NCBI GenBank assembly: GCA_013287605.1 | Contig: JABDDM010000013.1 | Span: 1 to 41,420 of the forward strand | From: Ignavibacteria bacterium | Lineage (GTDB): Bacteria; Bacteroidota; Ignavibacteria; Palsa-1295 | Direction: 5' to 3' | DNA: 41,420 nucleotides | In this document: one piece after another, positions 1 to 9,200 of the stretch | Numbering within the stretch: the first letter of the stretch is position 1 | Layout of the letters: each line of letters begins with the position of its first letter | Notes under the pieces: generated by a model | The model's input: the letters and a program-made list of their open reading frames with translations, nothing else | Told to the model about the DNA's origin: nothing | Database searches by the model: none | Position numbers and translations under genes: made by a program

Positions 1-1194
1 CTTGCCAGAGGCAGTGGAAACTGCTCCGCCCGAGCAGTCTTGATAGGCTCGCTGTTAATGGCAGCGGGAATCCCGCAGGACGACATCCGTATCCTGGTAG
101 GAAAAATCCGAACTTCCAGTCATGACGATTTCTCGGAGAGCGATCACGTCTGGCTGCTTTATCGATCCTCAGCGGGTAAGTGGATTCGCATTGACCCGCC
201 GATGCTTGTGAAAGAAGAGAGCGGATCAATTGCCTTCCGCGATACCGTCAGCAAATGTACTACAATCCAGTATCTTCCGCAAATGGCCTTTTCTGTTGAT
301 GGAATCTGGAAGCTGCGGAGGGAGACAACCACTGAAGCGTTGGAGTGGGCGACGTTCAGACCGCAATTTATTGGCAACGTCCACCGCGATATCGAGTACG
401 ATGCCCTGCAGGGTCTGTGGGAAGGAGAGGCTAATCGAGAGACTCTCATTAACAAATACCTCAATTGGCTCCATTTTGATATTGTCGATTGGAAGAGTGG
501 CAAGGATTACCGTCCGGAAGAACACTTCGACAGTGCTTCGTTCGACGCCGGATGGGCGCTGGTACAGAAAAATCTCGGTCTTTTCAAAGCATTAGTGGTT
601 ACGCGCGGATTGGAGAATCTCAAAGACAGTGATTACTTCTCATTCCACTCAGCAGCTCACGCAATAGCGGATTTCTATTCGCATTCCACGTATGCGCATT
701 TCGCCCCGCTCGAAACATCACCTACGTCGGACCTTCTACAAATTCCAGTCTACACGCCTGGCGCTCCTCCAGACCCGAGCGGGTATCTTTACTCAAACCT
801 TGTGTCTAAGTTTACCGTCAATCGCAGTTTCGTCGAATCCGCTGGGCTTGATGTCACCAAGTGGAACGGACGGTTAATCTCGGGCAGGTATGCGGAACCG
901 CACGAGAAACGTTTGGGATGGGGATTCGAATGGGACGATACAATGTCCGAAGAGACGTTTAAGACACGCCCGAATTGGCGTAATGAACTTCTCCTTCCGA
1001 GGCACGATGAGATTGCGGTCGATAAGGATCACGGAGCTCCACGTCATCATGTGCTCTATATTACTGACCCAGTGCCCGATGGCAAAGAGTTGGATCGTAC
1101 GTATTTCTCGAATCAATTCCGATGGCGGAAAGATGCTGCGATCCGGCACATTCGAAACGAATTTCAAAAGTGCATTGCAACTCAAGCATCGTAG
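1..1194 (+). CDS. Transglutaminase-like / HET-C-like two-domain protein, 5' partial
   Basis: The reading frame is open from base 1, so the true start lies outside the window; the in-frame TTG at 40 is probably internal. The first codons read GNCSARAVLIGSLLMAAGI, the helix carrying the catalytic Cys (codon 22-24) of transglutaminase-like cysteine enzymes. A His in DHVW (145-147) and an Asp in RIDPP (193-195) complete a Cys-His-Asp triad. Further on, around 643-705, AAHAIADFYSHSTYAHF resembles the metal-binding helix of HET-C / zinc-dependent phospholipase C-like proteins, and HFDSASFDAGW and KDHGAPRHH add more His and Asp. The domain calls are from motif recognition only. Substrate is unknown: it could be a peptidase, a cross-linking enzyme or a lipid hydrolase. 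It is convergent with the M16 peptidase gene and separated from it by about 520 bases. Confidence 0.6.
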   Translation, partial: LARGSGNCSARAVLIGSLLMAAGIPQDDIRILVGKIRTSSHDDFSESDHVWLLYRSSAGKWIRIDPPMLVKEESGSIAFRDTVSKCTTIQYLPQMAFSVDGIWKLRRETTTEALEWATFRPQFIGNVHRDIEYDALQGLWEGEANRETLINKYLNWLHFDIVDWKSGKDYRPEEHFDSASFDAGWALVQKNLGLFKALVVTRGLENLKDSDYFSFHSAAHAIADFYSHSTYAHFAPLETSPTSDLLQIPVYTPGAPPDPSGYLYSNLVSKFTVNRSFVESAGLDVTKWNGRLISGRYAEPHEKRLGWGFEWDDTMSEETFKTRPNWRNELLLPRHDEIAVDKDHGAPRHHVLYITDPVPDGKELDRTYFSNQFRWRKDAAIRHIRNEFQKCIATQAS

Positions 1195-1204
1195 GGTGAA
1201 AGAC

Positions 1205-1242
1205 GATTGAGAGTAGCGATGGTTTACTTGTCCCTCTCAATC
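1205..1242 (+). terminator. Terminator-like hairpin after the transglutaminase/HET-C gene
   Basis: GATTGAGAG at 1205-1213 pairs perfectly with CTCTCAATC at 1234-1242 across a 20-base loop, starting 10 bases after the stop codon. Only AAATTT follows, with no real T-run, so intrinsic termination would be weak. It could instead protect the mRNA 3' end. Confidence 0.4.
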
Positions 1243-1314
1243 AAATTTGGATTAACATCAAGATAAGGGAAACTAATTATAGGCAGTTTGACGTTTAATA
1301 GTTAGTTGAGCCAA

Positions 1315-1425
1315 TAATCCCCTTGGCGCCCCGGAGTTTGTAGCATCCCCTCGGACGGGGAAACCCCATCACTACGTTCGCTTTCATTTCTTAAACGCGA
1401 GCTAAAGCTCACGCTGCATCGATTC
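1315..1425. repeat. REP-like GC-rich structured block
   Basis: Within otherwise AT-rich spacer DNA, this segment contains a small hairpin (CCCC TCGGAC GGGG) followed by AAACCCC, which offers an alternative pairing partner for GGGG. It also holds the palindrome GAGCT-AA-AGCTC inside GCGAGCTAAAGCTCAC. Sharply bounded GC-rich palindromic blocks in spacers between convergent genes are typical of REP-type repeats, but only one copy is in this window, so repetitiveness is inference. Confidence 0.3.
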
Positions 1426-1544
1426 TGCCATTCTACAGCCTTCAAAACTTGCCCAGAAACCTTGTCAGTCAAATTGGCGAAAGAAATCAACGTAATCACC
1501 TCAATCCGCGGAATCCAGGTTCGTTTTCTGTGAGAATGAGAATT

Positions 1545-1562
1545 ATGAATAAAGTTTTCACA
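1545..1562 (+). repeat. Copy A of an 18-base dispersed motif
   Basis: ATGAATAAAGTTTTCACA differs at one base from copy B at 1628-1645 and from the inverted copy C at 22184-22201. Copies A and B also share the preceding ATT, giving 20 of 21 matching bases. Confidence 0.6.
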
Positions 1563-1627
1563 CACACAAGCTTGGAAAACACTAACTGCCGTTTTTAGCC
1601 TAGAATCAATAGGCCGGTCGCTGGATT

Positions 1628-1645
1628 ATGAAAAAAGTTTTCACA
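1628..1645 (+). repeat. Copy B of the 18-base dispersed motif
   Basis: ATGAAAAAAGTTTTCACA is an exact 18-base match, in inverted orientation, to the copy at 22184-22201. It lies 83 bases from copy A and just downstream of the M16 peptidase gene. Confidence 0.65.
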
Positions 1646-1715
1646 GCACAGCAGCAGATTCGGATGATGAGCCCCGACTGTTCCCGTTTCCTGTTCTCCG
1701 ACTCCTGTTACCTGC

Positions 1716-4526
1716 TCAGGATTTCTTTTCAGGGAAGAGCTCAACGGTCACCATGTTTTTGCGATTGAGGTATCTCTTGGCTGTGGCGTGGACAGATCCC
1801 GGCGTCAGGCTATCGATCATCGCACGGCGCTCCATGACTAGCTGCGGATCTTCGCCCATGTCGTGATAGCTCGTGAAGACGGTCATCCAGTAATTGTTCT
1901 CTTTGAGCGAAGTTTCGAGTTCGCTTCGCTGGATCTCCTGGACTTTGTGAATGTACGTCGTATCGAACGGCTTCATCATTGCCGTATCGAGCTGCCTGAG
2001 CGCTTCGCCGACCAACTCATCGACGCGCGCTGGATCGCAGCCAAAACGGATCGTGATGGCATATTTGGAAGCAGGATAGCGAGAGACCACACCGCTCACG
2101 CCAACGCCATAGACGCCGCTCTTATCTTCACGCAGGTCTTCGCGAAGTTTGATATTAAGCACTTCCGCCAATTCCTGAATATCGAATCGATTCTTGAGCG
2201 ACCACTCGAACGGTCCCGTGATCGTGACATTGACCGAGCTCTTTGGCTCGATGCCTTTATAGACTTTCTTCTCAATGATGCCGAGTGGTGTATTAATATG
2301 CTCATCCACCCATGTTTTATGAATAGCAGAAGCAGGCAGGCTGGCAATGTACTGCTCGACATAAGGCCGAACTGTCCTCGGTTCGAAGTTGCCGATCAGA
2401 TAAAACGTAAAGCCGCCGGCATCCTTGAACGATTGTTTGTAGAATGCGAGCGATGTCGGAGGGTCGATCTTATCGAGCACTGCGAGCGTGAGCGGCTTCC
2501 GGCGTGGGCTGTACTGCGTCATTGTTGCGGCCAGCGTGTCCTGGAATGCAGTCGTTGGATTGCGATCGCGGTTCTGAAGGAAGCTACGGATCTGCGTGAG
2601 CATTGCACGAATTGCATTGCTATCAATCCGAGGCTGCGTAAAGCGCAGATACGTAAGCTGGAACATCGTCTCCAGATCTTTGGCAGTAGAATTTCCGCGA
2701 ACCCCTTCACCAAGCGGACTGATGTACATTCCAACATTCACGGTCTTGCCGGCGAGCATCTTGCTGAGTGTGACGGGTTCGAATTTTCCAACGCCCGATG
2801 GATCGACAATGTTTGTCGCGAATTGTGCGGAAGTGAGTGTCGCATCAGGTGCGAGCGAAAATCCGCCTGATCCCTGCGCGCCAAACAGTATTTCGTCAGC
2901 TTTGAAATTGGTCGGCTTAAGAATGACGGTCGCTCCGTTGGAAAGCTTCCACTCAATCGCACCGATCGATGGAATCTCCTTTTCGGAGACAATCTTTCCG
3001 GGAGTTGGCAGCTTCGCGACGAGTGGTTCGTTGGTGCTCTTATCGACGAACTTCGTGGTCTTCTCCTGCTGCACCGTCGCAAGAACGGCGAGCAATTCCT
3101 GCGTAGATGGAACGTGGATGGAGTCTGTCGCGGGGGCTGACAGCGACATGGTAACGCTTCCGTCATTCAGTCGCTCCCGAACGTGCGTGTTGATCTCCTC
3201 GAGCGAGATGGTCGGTACATACTGTTTTGCCAGCTCATACTCGTAAGTGATACCGGGGATCGGCTCATTCGTGAGGAAGTTGCGGACGTACTCGCCGACC
3301 AGTTGATTCGAGTTTGTTTTGTCGCGCTCGTTGTATTGATTTTCTGATGCTGTCAGCAACCCCTTCTTTGCGCGATCAAGCTCGGACTGGCTGAACCCCT
3401 GATCCTTGACACGATAAAGTTCGCGAAGCGCTGCATGAACGCCTTGCAAAAGTGAATCTGGTTTGAGGACAGCATAGACGTTATATGAATGCGTATGCCC
3501 CAGACCTCTACCTTCATACGAACCGACACGAACATAGGGAGGATTCGTCGTTTGCTGAATTTCGGACATGCGTGCATTGAACATCTGATCACAGAGCCCG
3601 TGCATGAGATCCCGTCGATAGTCTTTGATTGTTTTGGTCTGAGTCTCCGGCCAGGAATGTTCAAGCTGAAATTGCGCATACTGAAGTTCTTTGTCCGTCT
3701 GGACAGAGACGTATGGCTCGCTGTGCGCAGGAACATCATATTGAGTTCTCGACCGCTCGTTCACTGGGTTCTGCATCGAACCAAAGAGACTTGTAACTTC
3801 CGAAAGCATTTGCTGGGGATCAATGTCACCAGTAATCGCGATCGCCATAAGATCCGGGCGATACCAATCGCGATAGAAGCTACGCAACGTTTCATAGTGC
3901 GCGGTATCGATCACAGGCTTCATGCCGATCGGAAGGCGATCTGCATAGTGCGACCCCTTTAATAAGATCGGCAGCTCCTTTTTCTCGATGCGCTGGTCAG
4001 CACCAAGTCCGAGGCGCCACTCTTCGCCAACGACGCCACGCTCTTTGTCAATCTCGATCGAATCGAATGTAACATTGTGTGCCCACTCGCTCAGCACTTC
4101 AATGCCTTTGTGCAGAACATCGCCTTTGTTCGTTGGCAGTTCAAGCATGTAGACTGTTTCGTCGAACGAAGTATAGGCGTTGAGATGAGCGCCGAATCGT
4201 ATGCCATTTGATTCAAGCAGACTCACGAGATCGTTCTTCGGATACTTCTTTGTGCCGTTAAAGGCCATGTGCTCCGTCAAGTGAGCAAGCCCTTGCTGGT
4301 CATCGTTCTCGAGAATCGAACCTGCTTTTACCGCAAGACGAACCGAGACGCGCTGCTCGGGTTTCGCATTGTGGCGAATGTAGTAGGTCAACCCATTCGG
4401 AAGTTTTCCTGTGATCACCAGTGGGTCAACAGGCAGCACGGTATTTTCTGAAGTGCCCTGTGCGAAGAGGACGCCCGATGAAGAGAGGAGAAGTGTCAGC
4501 AGGATGCCGCTGAAATAACGTTTCAT
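1716..4526 (-). CDS. M16 family zinc metallopeptidase, PqqL-like, exported
   Basis: This 936-residue protein has the two-half layout of large M16 (insulinase/pitrilysin-like) peptidases such as PqqL. Residues 1-22 are a signal peptide ending before Ala-Gln-Gly, so it acts in the envelope. The inverted zinc motif HLTEH is at 82-86 (zinc ligands His82 and His86, catalytic Glu85), and ERGVVGEEW at 162-170 supplies the expected distal Glu ligand. The second half lacks a HXXEH, as usual for the inactive partner domain. Family members degrade peptides inside a closed chamber; the substrate here is unknown. It is the last gene of the minus-strand run on the left; its ATG has no obvious Shine-Dalgarno sequence. 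Confidence 0.9.
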   Translation of the reverse strand: MKRYFSGILLTLLLSSSGVLFAQGTSENTVLPVDPLVITGKLPNGLTYYIRHNAKPEQRVSVRLAVKAGSILENDDQQGLAHLTEHMAFNGTKKYPKNDLVSLLESNGIRFGAHLNAYTSFDETVYMLELPTNKGDVLHKGIEVLSEWAHNVTFDSIEIDKERGVVGEEWRLGLGADQRIEKKELPILLKGSHYADRLPIGMKPVIDTAHYETLRSFYRDWYRPDLMAIAITGDIDPQQMLSEVTSLFGSMQNPVNERSRTQYDVPAHSEPYVSVQTDKELQYAQFQLEHSWPETQTKTIKDYRRDLMHGLCDQMFNARMSEIQQTTNPPYVRVGSYEGRGLGHTHSYNVYAVLKPDSLLQGVHAALRELYRVKDQGFSQSELDRAKKGLLTASENQYNERDKTNSNQLVGEYVRNFLTNEPIPGITYEYELAKQYVPTISLEEINTHVRERLNDGSVTMSLSAPATDSIHVPSTQELLAVLATVQQEKTTKFVDKSTNEPLVAKLPTPGKIVSEKEIPSIGAIEWKLSNGATVILKPTNFKADEILFGAQGSGGFSLAPDATLTSAQFATNIVDPSGVGKFEPVTLSKMLAGKTVNVGMYISPLGEGVRGNSTAKDLETMFQLTYLRFTQPRIDSNAIRAMLTQIRSFLQNRDRNPTTAFQDTLAATMTQYSPRRKPLTLAVLDKIDPPTSLAFYKQSFKDAGGFTFYLIGNFEPRTVRPYVEQYIASLPASAIHKTWVDEHINTPLGIIEKKVYKGIEPKSSVNVTITGPFEWSLKNRFDIQELAEVLNIKLREDLREDKSGVYGVGVSGVVSRYPASKYAITIRFGCDPARVDELVGEALRQLDTAMMKPFDTTYIHKVQEIQRSELETSLKENNYWMTVFTSYHDMGEDPQLVMERRAMIDSLTPGSVHATAKRYLNRKNMVTVELFPEKKS

Positions 4527-4574
4527 ATTTTTTAATTCGAATGCGAAATAGAATCAATGGCAAGTCAACAACAG

Positions 4575-5231
4575 TTACTGCCCAAGTGGTGCAGAAGGGA
4601 GCGGACGTTCCCTCATTTTGATCCCTCCAGGAACGACAAACGCCGACTCATTGGGCCGACGCACTGTATCAATGCTGACGGCAGTCACCACAACGGTGTC
4701 GCCTGCCGCCACACTGGCCCGCTTGAGCAGTACACCCTTCCAGATATAGAGTTCGAGTGGAGTCCCAGTAATTTTCCAAATATCTGCTTTGAGACCAAGT
4801 ACCGTATCCTGCCCCACGAGCTTTCCTTTCTCTGAAAGAATTGTTTGAGTAATCTTTTCGGGCGACGGGATATTGGCGGCGCTGAGATGGAACAGGCTGT
4901 CAAGCTGCGGGTCTTTCCAATGCGTGCCCTCGCCGCGATCGAGCAGGCAAGTATAGATGTCCGGCCCGACTGAGATTGTGAGTCGTATCATTGGGCGCAG
5001 CGCTTTCTCTTCAATATGCTCCCAATTCACATACTTCGTTTCGCGTCTGCCGTACTGATCAAAATAGAGATCCTCTGTTCCTCGACCAAGTCCCGAGTAT
5101 ATGTAATGCACATGGATATGTTCGATCGGGTAACGATGAAACTCACCGGGCGTAACAGGCTGCTCTTTCTTGCAACCGGCAGCAAGTAGCGCGATAGAGA
5201 GAAGTGCGAGAGATGGAGTGCGAATGGTCAC
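4575..5231 (-). CDS. Lipoprotein of unknown function
   Basis: I start this at the GTG at 5231 because the protein then opens with MTIRTPSLALLSIALLAAGC, a classic lipoprotein signal with lipobox LAAGC and lipidated Cys20; the frame extends further upstream only through the shadow of the neighbouring gene. The product is 218 residues, rich in beta-type sequence, with segments such as LYFDQYGRRETKYVNWE and VSIDTVRRPNESAFVVPGG. I do not recognise a family, though the pattern recalls outer-membrane lipoprotein-sorting-like or signal-sensing beta proteins. The GTG overlaps the stop of the GlsB-like gene upstream (GTGA), implying translational coupling. Confidence 0.75.
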   Translation of the reverse strand: MTIRTPSLALLSIALLAAGCKKEQPVTPGEFHRYPIEHIHVHYIYSGLGRGTEDLYFDQYGRRETKYVNWEHIEEKALRPMIRLTISVGPDIYTCLLDRGEGTHWKDPQLDSLFHLSAANIPSPEKITQTILSEKGKLVGQDTVLGLKADIWKITGTPLELYIWKGVLLKRASVAAGDTVVVTAVSIDTVRRPNESAFVVPGGIKMRERPLPSAPLGQ

Positions 5232-5479
5232 GTTTTTTTTCCGATGACAGCACGGTACAGAAAGAGCAAGATCATTGCCCCAACGACGGACATCAGGAAG
5301 CCAACCGGCTCGTCCCCGTGATACATTCCAAACGCACGACCGACGAACCAGCCGATCACCGATCCGGCAAGTCCGATGATCATGGTAACAATGCAACCTC
5401 CGGGACCCTTGCCCGGCATGATAAATTTCGCAACTGCGCCGATCGCCAGACCGATCAGCGCCATCCACAAGTACTGCAT
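5228..5479 (-). CDS. GlsB/YeaQ/YmgE family stress-associated membrane protein
   Basis: An 83-residue, very glycine-rich protein with three hydrophobic segments (about residues 2-20, 27-48 and 58-80) and the conserved loop MPGKGPGGCIVTMIIGLAGS. This is the 'transglycosylase-associated' YeaQ/YmgE/GlsB family of small inner-membrane proteins linked to stress responses; the biochemical role is not established. Length fits the family. Its stop overlaps the start of the lipoprotein gene that follows. Confidence 0.88.
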   Translation of the reverse strand: MQYLWMALIGLAIGAVAKFIMPGKGPGGCIVTMIIGLAGSVIGWFVGRAFGMYHGDEPVGFLMSVVGAMILLFLYRAVIGKKT

Positions 5480-5546
5480 GAGATTATGTTATCTGTTCAG
5501 ATGCGAGTTGGTGAACACATGAGACTATGAAAAGGGATTCCAACAA

Positions 5547-6251
5547 TTACGACCTAGCGGTTGGGGTGCTCCGTCGCTGCACATCCTGTTCGGTGCCTAA
5601 GTGAGCCAGACTATCGCGCAATGCATTGTAACGGGAAGTCAGGTCAATGTCACGGAATCGAAAGCGATTACCGCCAGCGCTATCGAAGATCACATTGCCA
5701 TGCGCGCTGTCGAAAAGTCCGAGCAGATCGATCACCACGCCGTTGGTCAGTTGTTCGAGCGAGTCGTAGATCGGCCGCCAGTTTGGTGCGAAACGCTCCG
5801 GTTTAAGCAAGTACGCTCGCAACTGTGTACGACTTCCCGGGTCATACGAACGCTTAAGAGTTGTGTCGACATAATGCGAGCACTGGTCGATCGTATTCCG
5901 AAGCGCTGCATGAAGCGAATCGTTACTCATCATTGCGCTTTGGAAGGCAAGAATTGCGGCGTGTCGCAGGCTATCGTTCAGCGCTGCCGTTGCACTCTGG
6001 AGGATCGGTACGTAAACCGTAAGTGAATCCTCAAGCCTCTGACGTGTCTTCTCGATCAATGCAGCACTTGCGTAGTACCTATACAGCGAATCGAATAGCG
6101 TCGAATGCGTAGTGGGTTTGGTTGCGGTACCAGACCAGGCAGCATTCGAAGCACTATCAGCAATGTTTCTTAATTGCTCTGGCTCGAGGCGGCCACTTTT
6201 CGTGCAGCAGCAGAGGCATAGAAGGAACAGTGCGATGCCTGTTCTCTTCAT
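5547..6251 (-). CDS. Cys-rich-lipobox lipoprotein, helical, unknown function
   Basis: A 234-residue protein with a lipoprotein-type N-terminus, MKRTGIALFLLCLCCCTKSG; Cys14, Cys15 and Cys16 are consecutive, so the exact lipidated residue is uncertain. The remainder is Ala/Ser/Leu-rich and predicted mostly helical, with repeated DSL/NDSL segments. No family recognised. Its ATG overlaps the stop of the giant flavoprotein gene upstream (ATGA), so the two are probably co-translated and it may be an envelope partner; that link is inference. Confidence 0.7.
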   Translation of the reverse strand: MKRTGIALFLLCLCCCTKSGRLEPEQLRNIADSASNAAWSGTATKPTTHSTLFDSLYRYYASAALIEKTRQRLEDSLTVYVPILQSATAALNDSLRHAAILAFQSAMMSNDSLHAALRNTIDQCSHYVDTTLKRSYDPGSRTQLRAYLLKPERFAPNWRPIYDSLEQLTNGVVIDLLGLFDSAHGNVIFDSAGGNRFRFRDIDLTSRYNALRDSLAHLGTEQDVQRRSTPTARS

Positions 6252-9200
6252 ACCAATGCCAATGGTTGCTGCTGTAAGAGATGTTCAAGCCACATGAGAG
6301 AGAGCTTCTCTTCAAGTGAATTTGCTTTCAAGCGGTCGTTCAGATGCTGGAAGTCTACCAGGTCCAATTCCTGATCCTGATCGAAGCAACTGAAGACGTA
6401 GCCGGTTTCTTCCTGCGTGACTGGATCAAGATGGCGCTGCAAGCATTGCGCGCAGACCTCTTTCATCATGCACTGCATCGGCGAATTGATCGAACCGATG
6501 GCGACATGATTCTTCGGAAGTAGATCGTAGAGTTTGCCGCCAGGCCTGCGTGACATCTTGACCGCAGCCATCATTCTGTCTGAGCCGATTGCAATAACCC
6601 TGTTGACCGTTGAGAGAGGAAAAAGCTTCTGCACACCAAGTGTACCTGCTTCATAAGCCAGCATTGCTTCGATAATGTTCGCACGGATGTGCGCATCCTG
6701 CGATCGATGCGTTTCGATCTCGATTCCTGCATCTGTGGAATAGATCACCTGGTCGGTATACGCTTCGATCTCTTCGCGCTTGAATAGATCCTCGCCAAAT
6801 TTGTAACCGGCAAAGTAGATTACCTTATTGCCATTCTCCTTCATCGCCTTGGCGATACTAAAGAGAACGGCGTTGCCTAGTCCACCGCCGGCAAGTAGTA
6901 CTGTCTCGCCTTCCGGAATCCTTGTGGGGGAACCGGTTGGTCCCATGACGATGACCGGCTCGCCAGGCCTGAGCGTCGCGCAAAGCCTTGAGCTTGAGCC
7001 CATCTCGAGTACAATGAGAGAAAGCAGTCCTTGCTCTTTGTCAACCCATGCGCCAGTGAGTGCGATGCCTTCCATCGTCATGACCGTGTCATCGATCCTT
7101 GGCGCCAACTTTTCAAAGTTCTGCAGGCGATAGAACTGACCTGGATGAAAATGCTCGGCTGCCGCAGGTGCGCGCACGATCACTTCGACGATCGTGCGAG
7201 TAAGCCGATCGACGCGTACGACTCGTGCGAGGAGCTGATCATCCATCTCGCGTTTGAATGCGATCCACGGCTCGATTGAATCTTCAGGCCTCGCTCCATT
7301 GCCAAGGACAGCTCGCACCACTTCGGGGTAGCCATCCTTTGCGCTCGCCATCGCTTTTACAACGTTACCTGCATACTTGGGATGATTGTCTCCGTAGTAA
7401 GTGATGTACTTTCCGTTCGATGAGTAACTCGTAAAAAATTGTGGCCGTGTCTTGTCTTCGACGAGTTCATCCGAATCATCAAGAGCATAGCTCCGGAAAA
7501 AATCTTTCCAGTCGTCCATCTTGAATGTGCCCGGGCGTTCTTTTTCGTAGATGGTATTGGGACTTGTTCCTGCGGCAACGCACACGGTCTTTGCGAAGAG
7601 CTCGACCAGCTCGCCCGTGCCTCGCCATTTGCCTTCAACTACTGCCTGCCGCTCGAATCGAATAGCCTGCACCGCATCCTTCTCGTCAGGTATGATCTCG
7701 ACGGGAGACATGTTCTCGACGTAATAGATACCTTCTTCAAGCGACTTCTCGACCTCTTCGTGGTTCAATCGATATGCTGGCGAATCCTGCAGCGACTTGC
7801 GATAAGCGATCGTCACGCCTCCCCATTTGCGAAGCAGTGGAATGAAGTTCGGCAGCTCTCCGGCTTTCCTTGCTCGCTCTCGTTCTGCGCGTATCGCATG
7901 CCCATGTTCAATGAAGACTGCGAGCACTTTTTTGTCATCGGTACCCAGTCGCTTATCGACCGGCTGACCGGCATCCACAAGTTTTTCATAACGCTGATAG
8001 TACTTTTCGACCTGGACCGGATAGTAGGCCATCAGTTCTGTGGCCGTGTCGATCGCTGTCAATCCGCCACCGATCACGACTGCAGGCAATTGTACCTGGA
8101 GGTTCGTCATCGTTTCCCGTTTTTGCGCACCGGTGAGCTGAAGCGCCATGAGGAAGTCACTGGCTTTGCGAACGCCCCGAATCAGGTTGTTCTTCATCTT
8201 GACGATCGTCGGCTTGCCGGCGCCTGACGCGATCGCGATGTGATCGAACTTGTATCGATCGAAAGCGTCTTCTATGCTAAGCGTACCGCCGAATCTCACG
8301 CCACCATACATTGAAAGCGTTCTTCGTCGAGCGAGCGTGAGATAGATCGTGGTTAGAAAATTTTTATCCCATCGGACCGTGATGCCATACTCTGCTACAC
8401 CACCGAATCCATCCAGTGTTCGGGTGTCGAGTGCTTTGTAGAGTGAGCTCCAATTTTCAAGCGGTCTGGGAGCGGTCCAGCTTCCATCGGATTCGAAATA
8501 TCCGGTATCCTCTTCGGCGAGTGGTTCTATCTTGAGACCATCAATGCCCACAACGCCGAAGCCTTCATTTAGTAAATAATGCGCAAGCGTGTACCCTGCG
8601 GGTCCCAAGCCCACGATAAGCACATTCTTACCATTGTAGGGCAACGCATAGGGACGCTTGATACTGAGGGGATTCCATCGTGCGAGAAATGCGTAGATCT
8701 CAAATCCCCAACGCATGCCGAGCACATCCGTAAGCGCGCCAGTTTCAGCCTGCGGAATATTGACAGGCGATTGCTTTTGATAGATGCAGCCCTTCATGCA
8801 ATCATTGCAGATCCGGTGACCGGTGCCGGGGCACATTGGATTATCGATCATGATGAGCGCAAGCGCCGAGATCGAATCTCCATTGTCGCGCATCACGTGC
8901 ATTTCGCTGATCTTCTCCTTGAGCGGACAGCCAGGGAGTGGTATGCCAAGTGGATTCTTTTTGTATCCACCTTCTTTTTCAGCGAAGCCTTTTGAACAGG
9001 AATCGCGTCCTCGCTCGTGACAGAAGATACAATAATCTGTCTCTGATTGCACTAGGCGAGGCGACATTCTTGTATCCGTCAGGGCGAATCCATCGCGACG
9101 TCGAAAATGATCTTCCGGACCAGCAAATTTCTCAGGCAGGAGCGAGTCGGGTCGAATCACCTCAACGAGATGATCATAGTCCATCGGATGTGGAAGATGA

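Larger units (their letters stand above)
1195..1715. other. Non-coding gap between convergent genes
   Basis: This 521-base stretch lies downstream of both flanking genes. It holds the hairpin at 1205-1242, a GC-rich block near 1315-1425 with a CCCC-TCGGAC-GGGG stem and the palindrome GAGCTAAAGCTC, and two copies of a TTATGAA(T/A)AAAGTTTTCACA motif at 1545-1562 and 1628-1645. The only long reading frame (1302-1565, minus) has no recognisable domain and runs through these structured elements, so I treat it as non-coding. Confidence 0.6.

Noticed and set aside
1302-1565. An 87-residue minus-strand reading frame in the convergent spacer
   Set aside because: It runs through the palindromic GC-rich block and one copy of the dispersed motif, has no recognisable domain and no ribosome-binding sequence, so I treat the spacer as non-coding.
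1660-1715. Degenerate CTGTT repeats just after the M16 stop
   Set aside because: Too irregular to call a tandem repeat, and no hairpin or T-run makes it a terminator.
1628-1768. A 46-residue micro-ORF starting with the dispersed motif
   Set aside because: It overlaps the end of the M16 gene and the corresponding frames from copies A and C stop after 14-17 codons, so coding is unlikely.
1863-2870. A 335-residue plus-strand reading frame inside the M16 peptidase gene
   Set aside because: It lies wholly antisense to a well-supported gene and has the Arg/Cys-rich composition of a shadow frame.
7439-8227. A 262-residue plus-strand reading frame inside the flavoprotein gene
   Set aside because: Antisense to conserved FAD-binding motifs; no domain or signal peptide.
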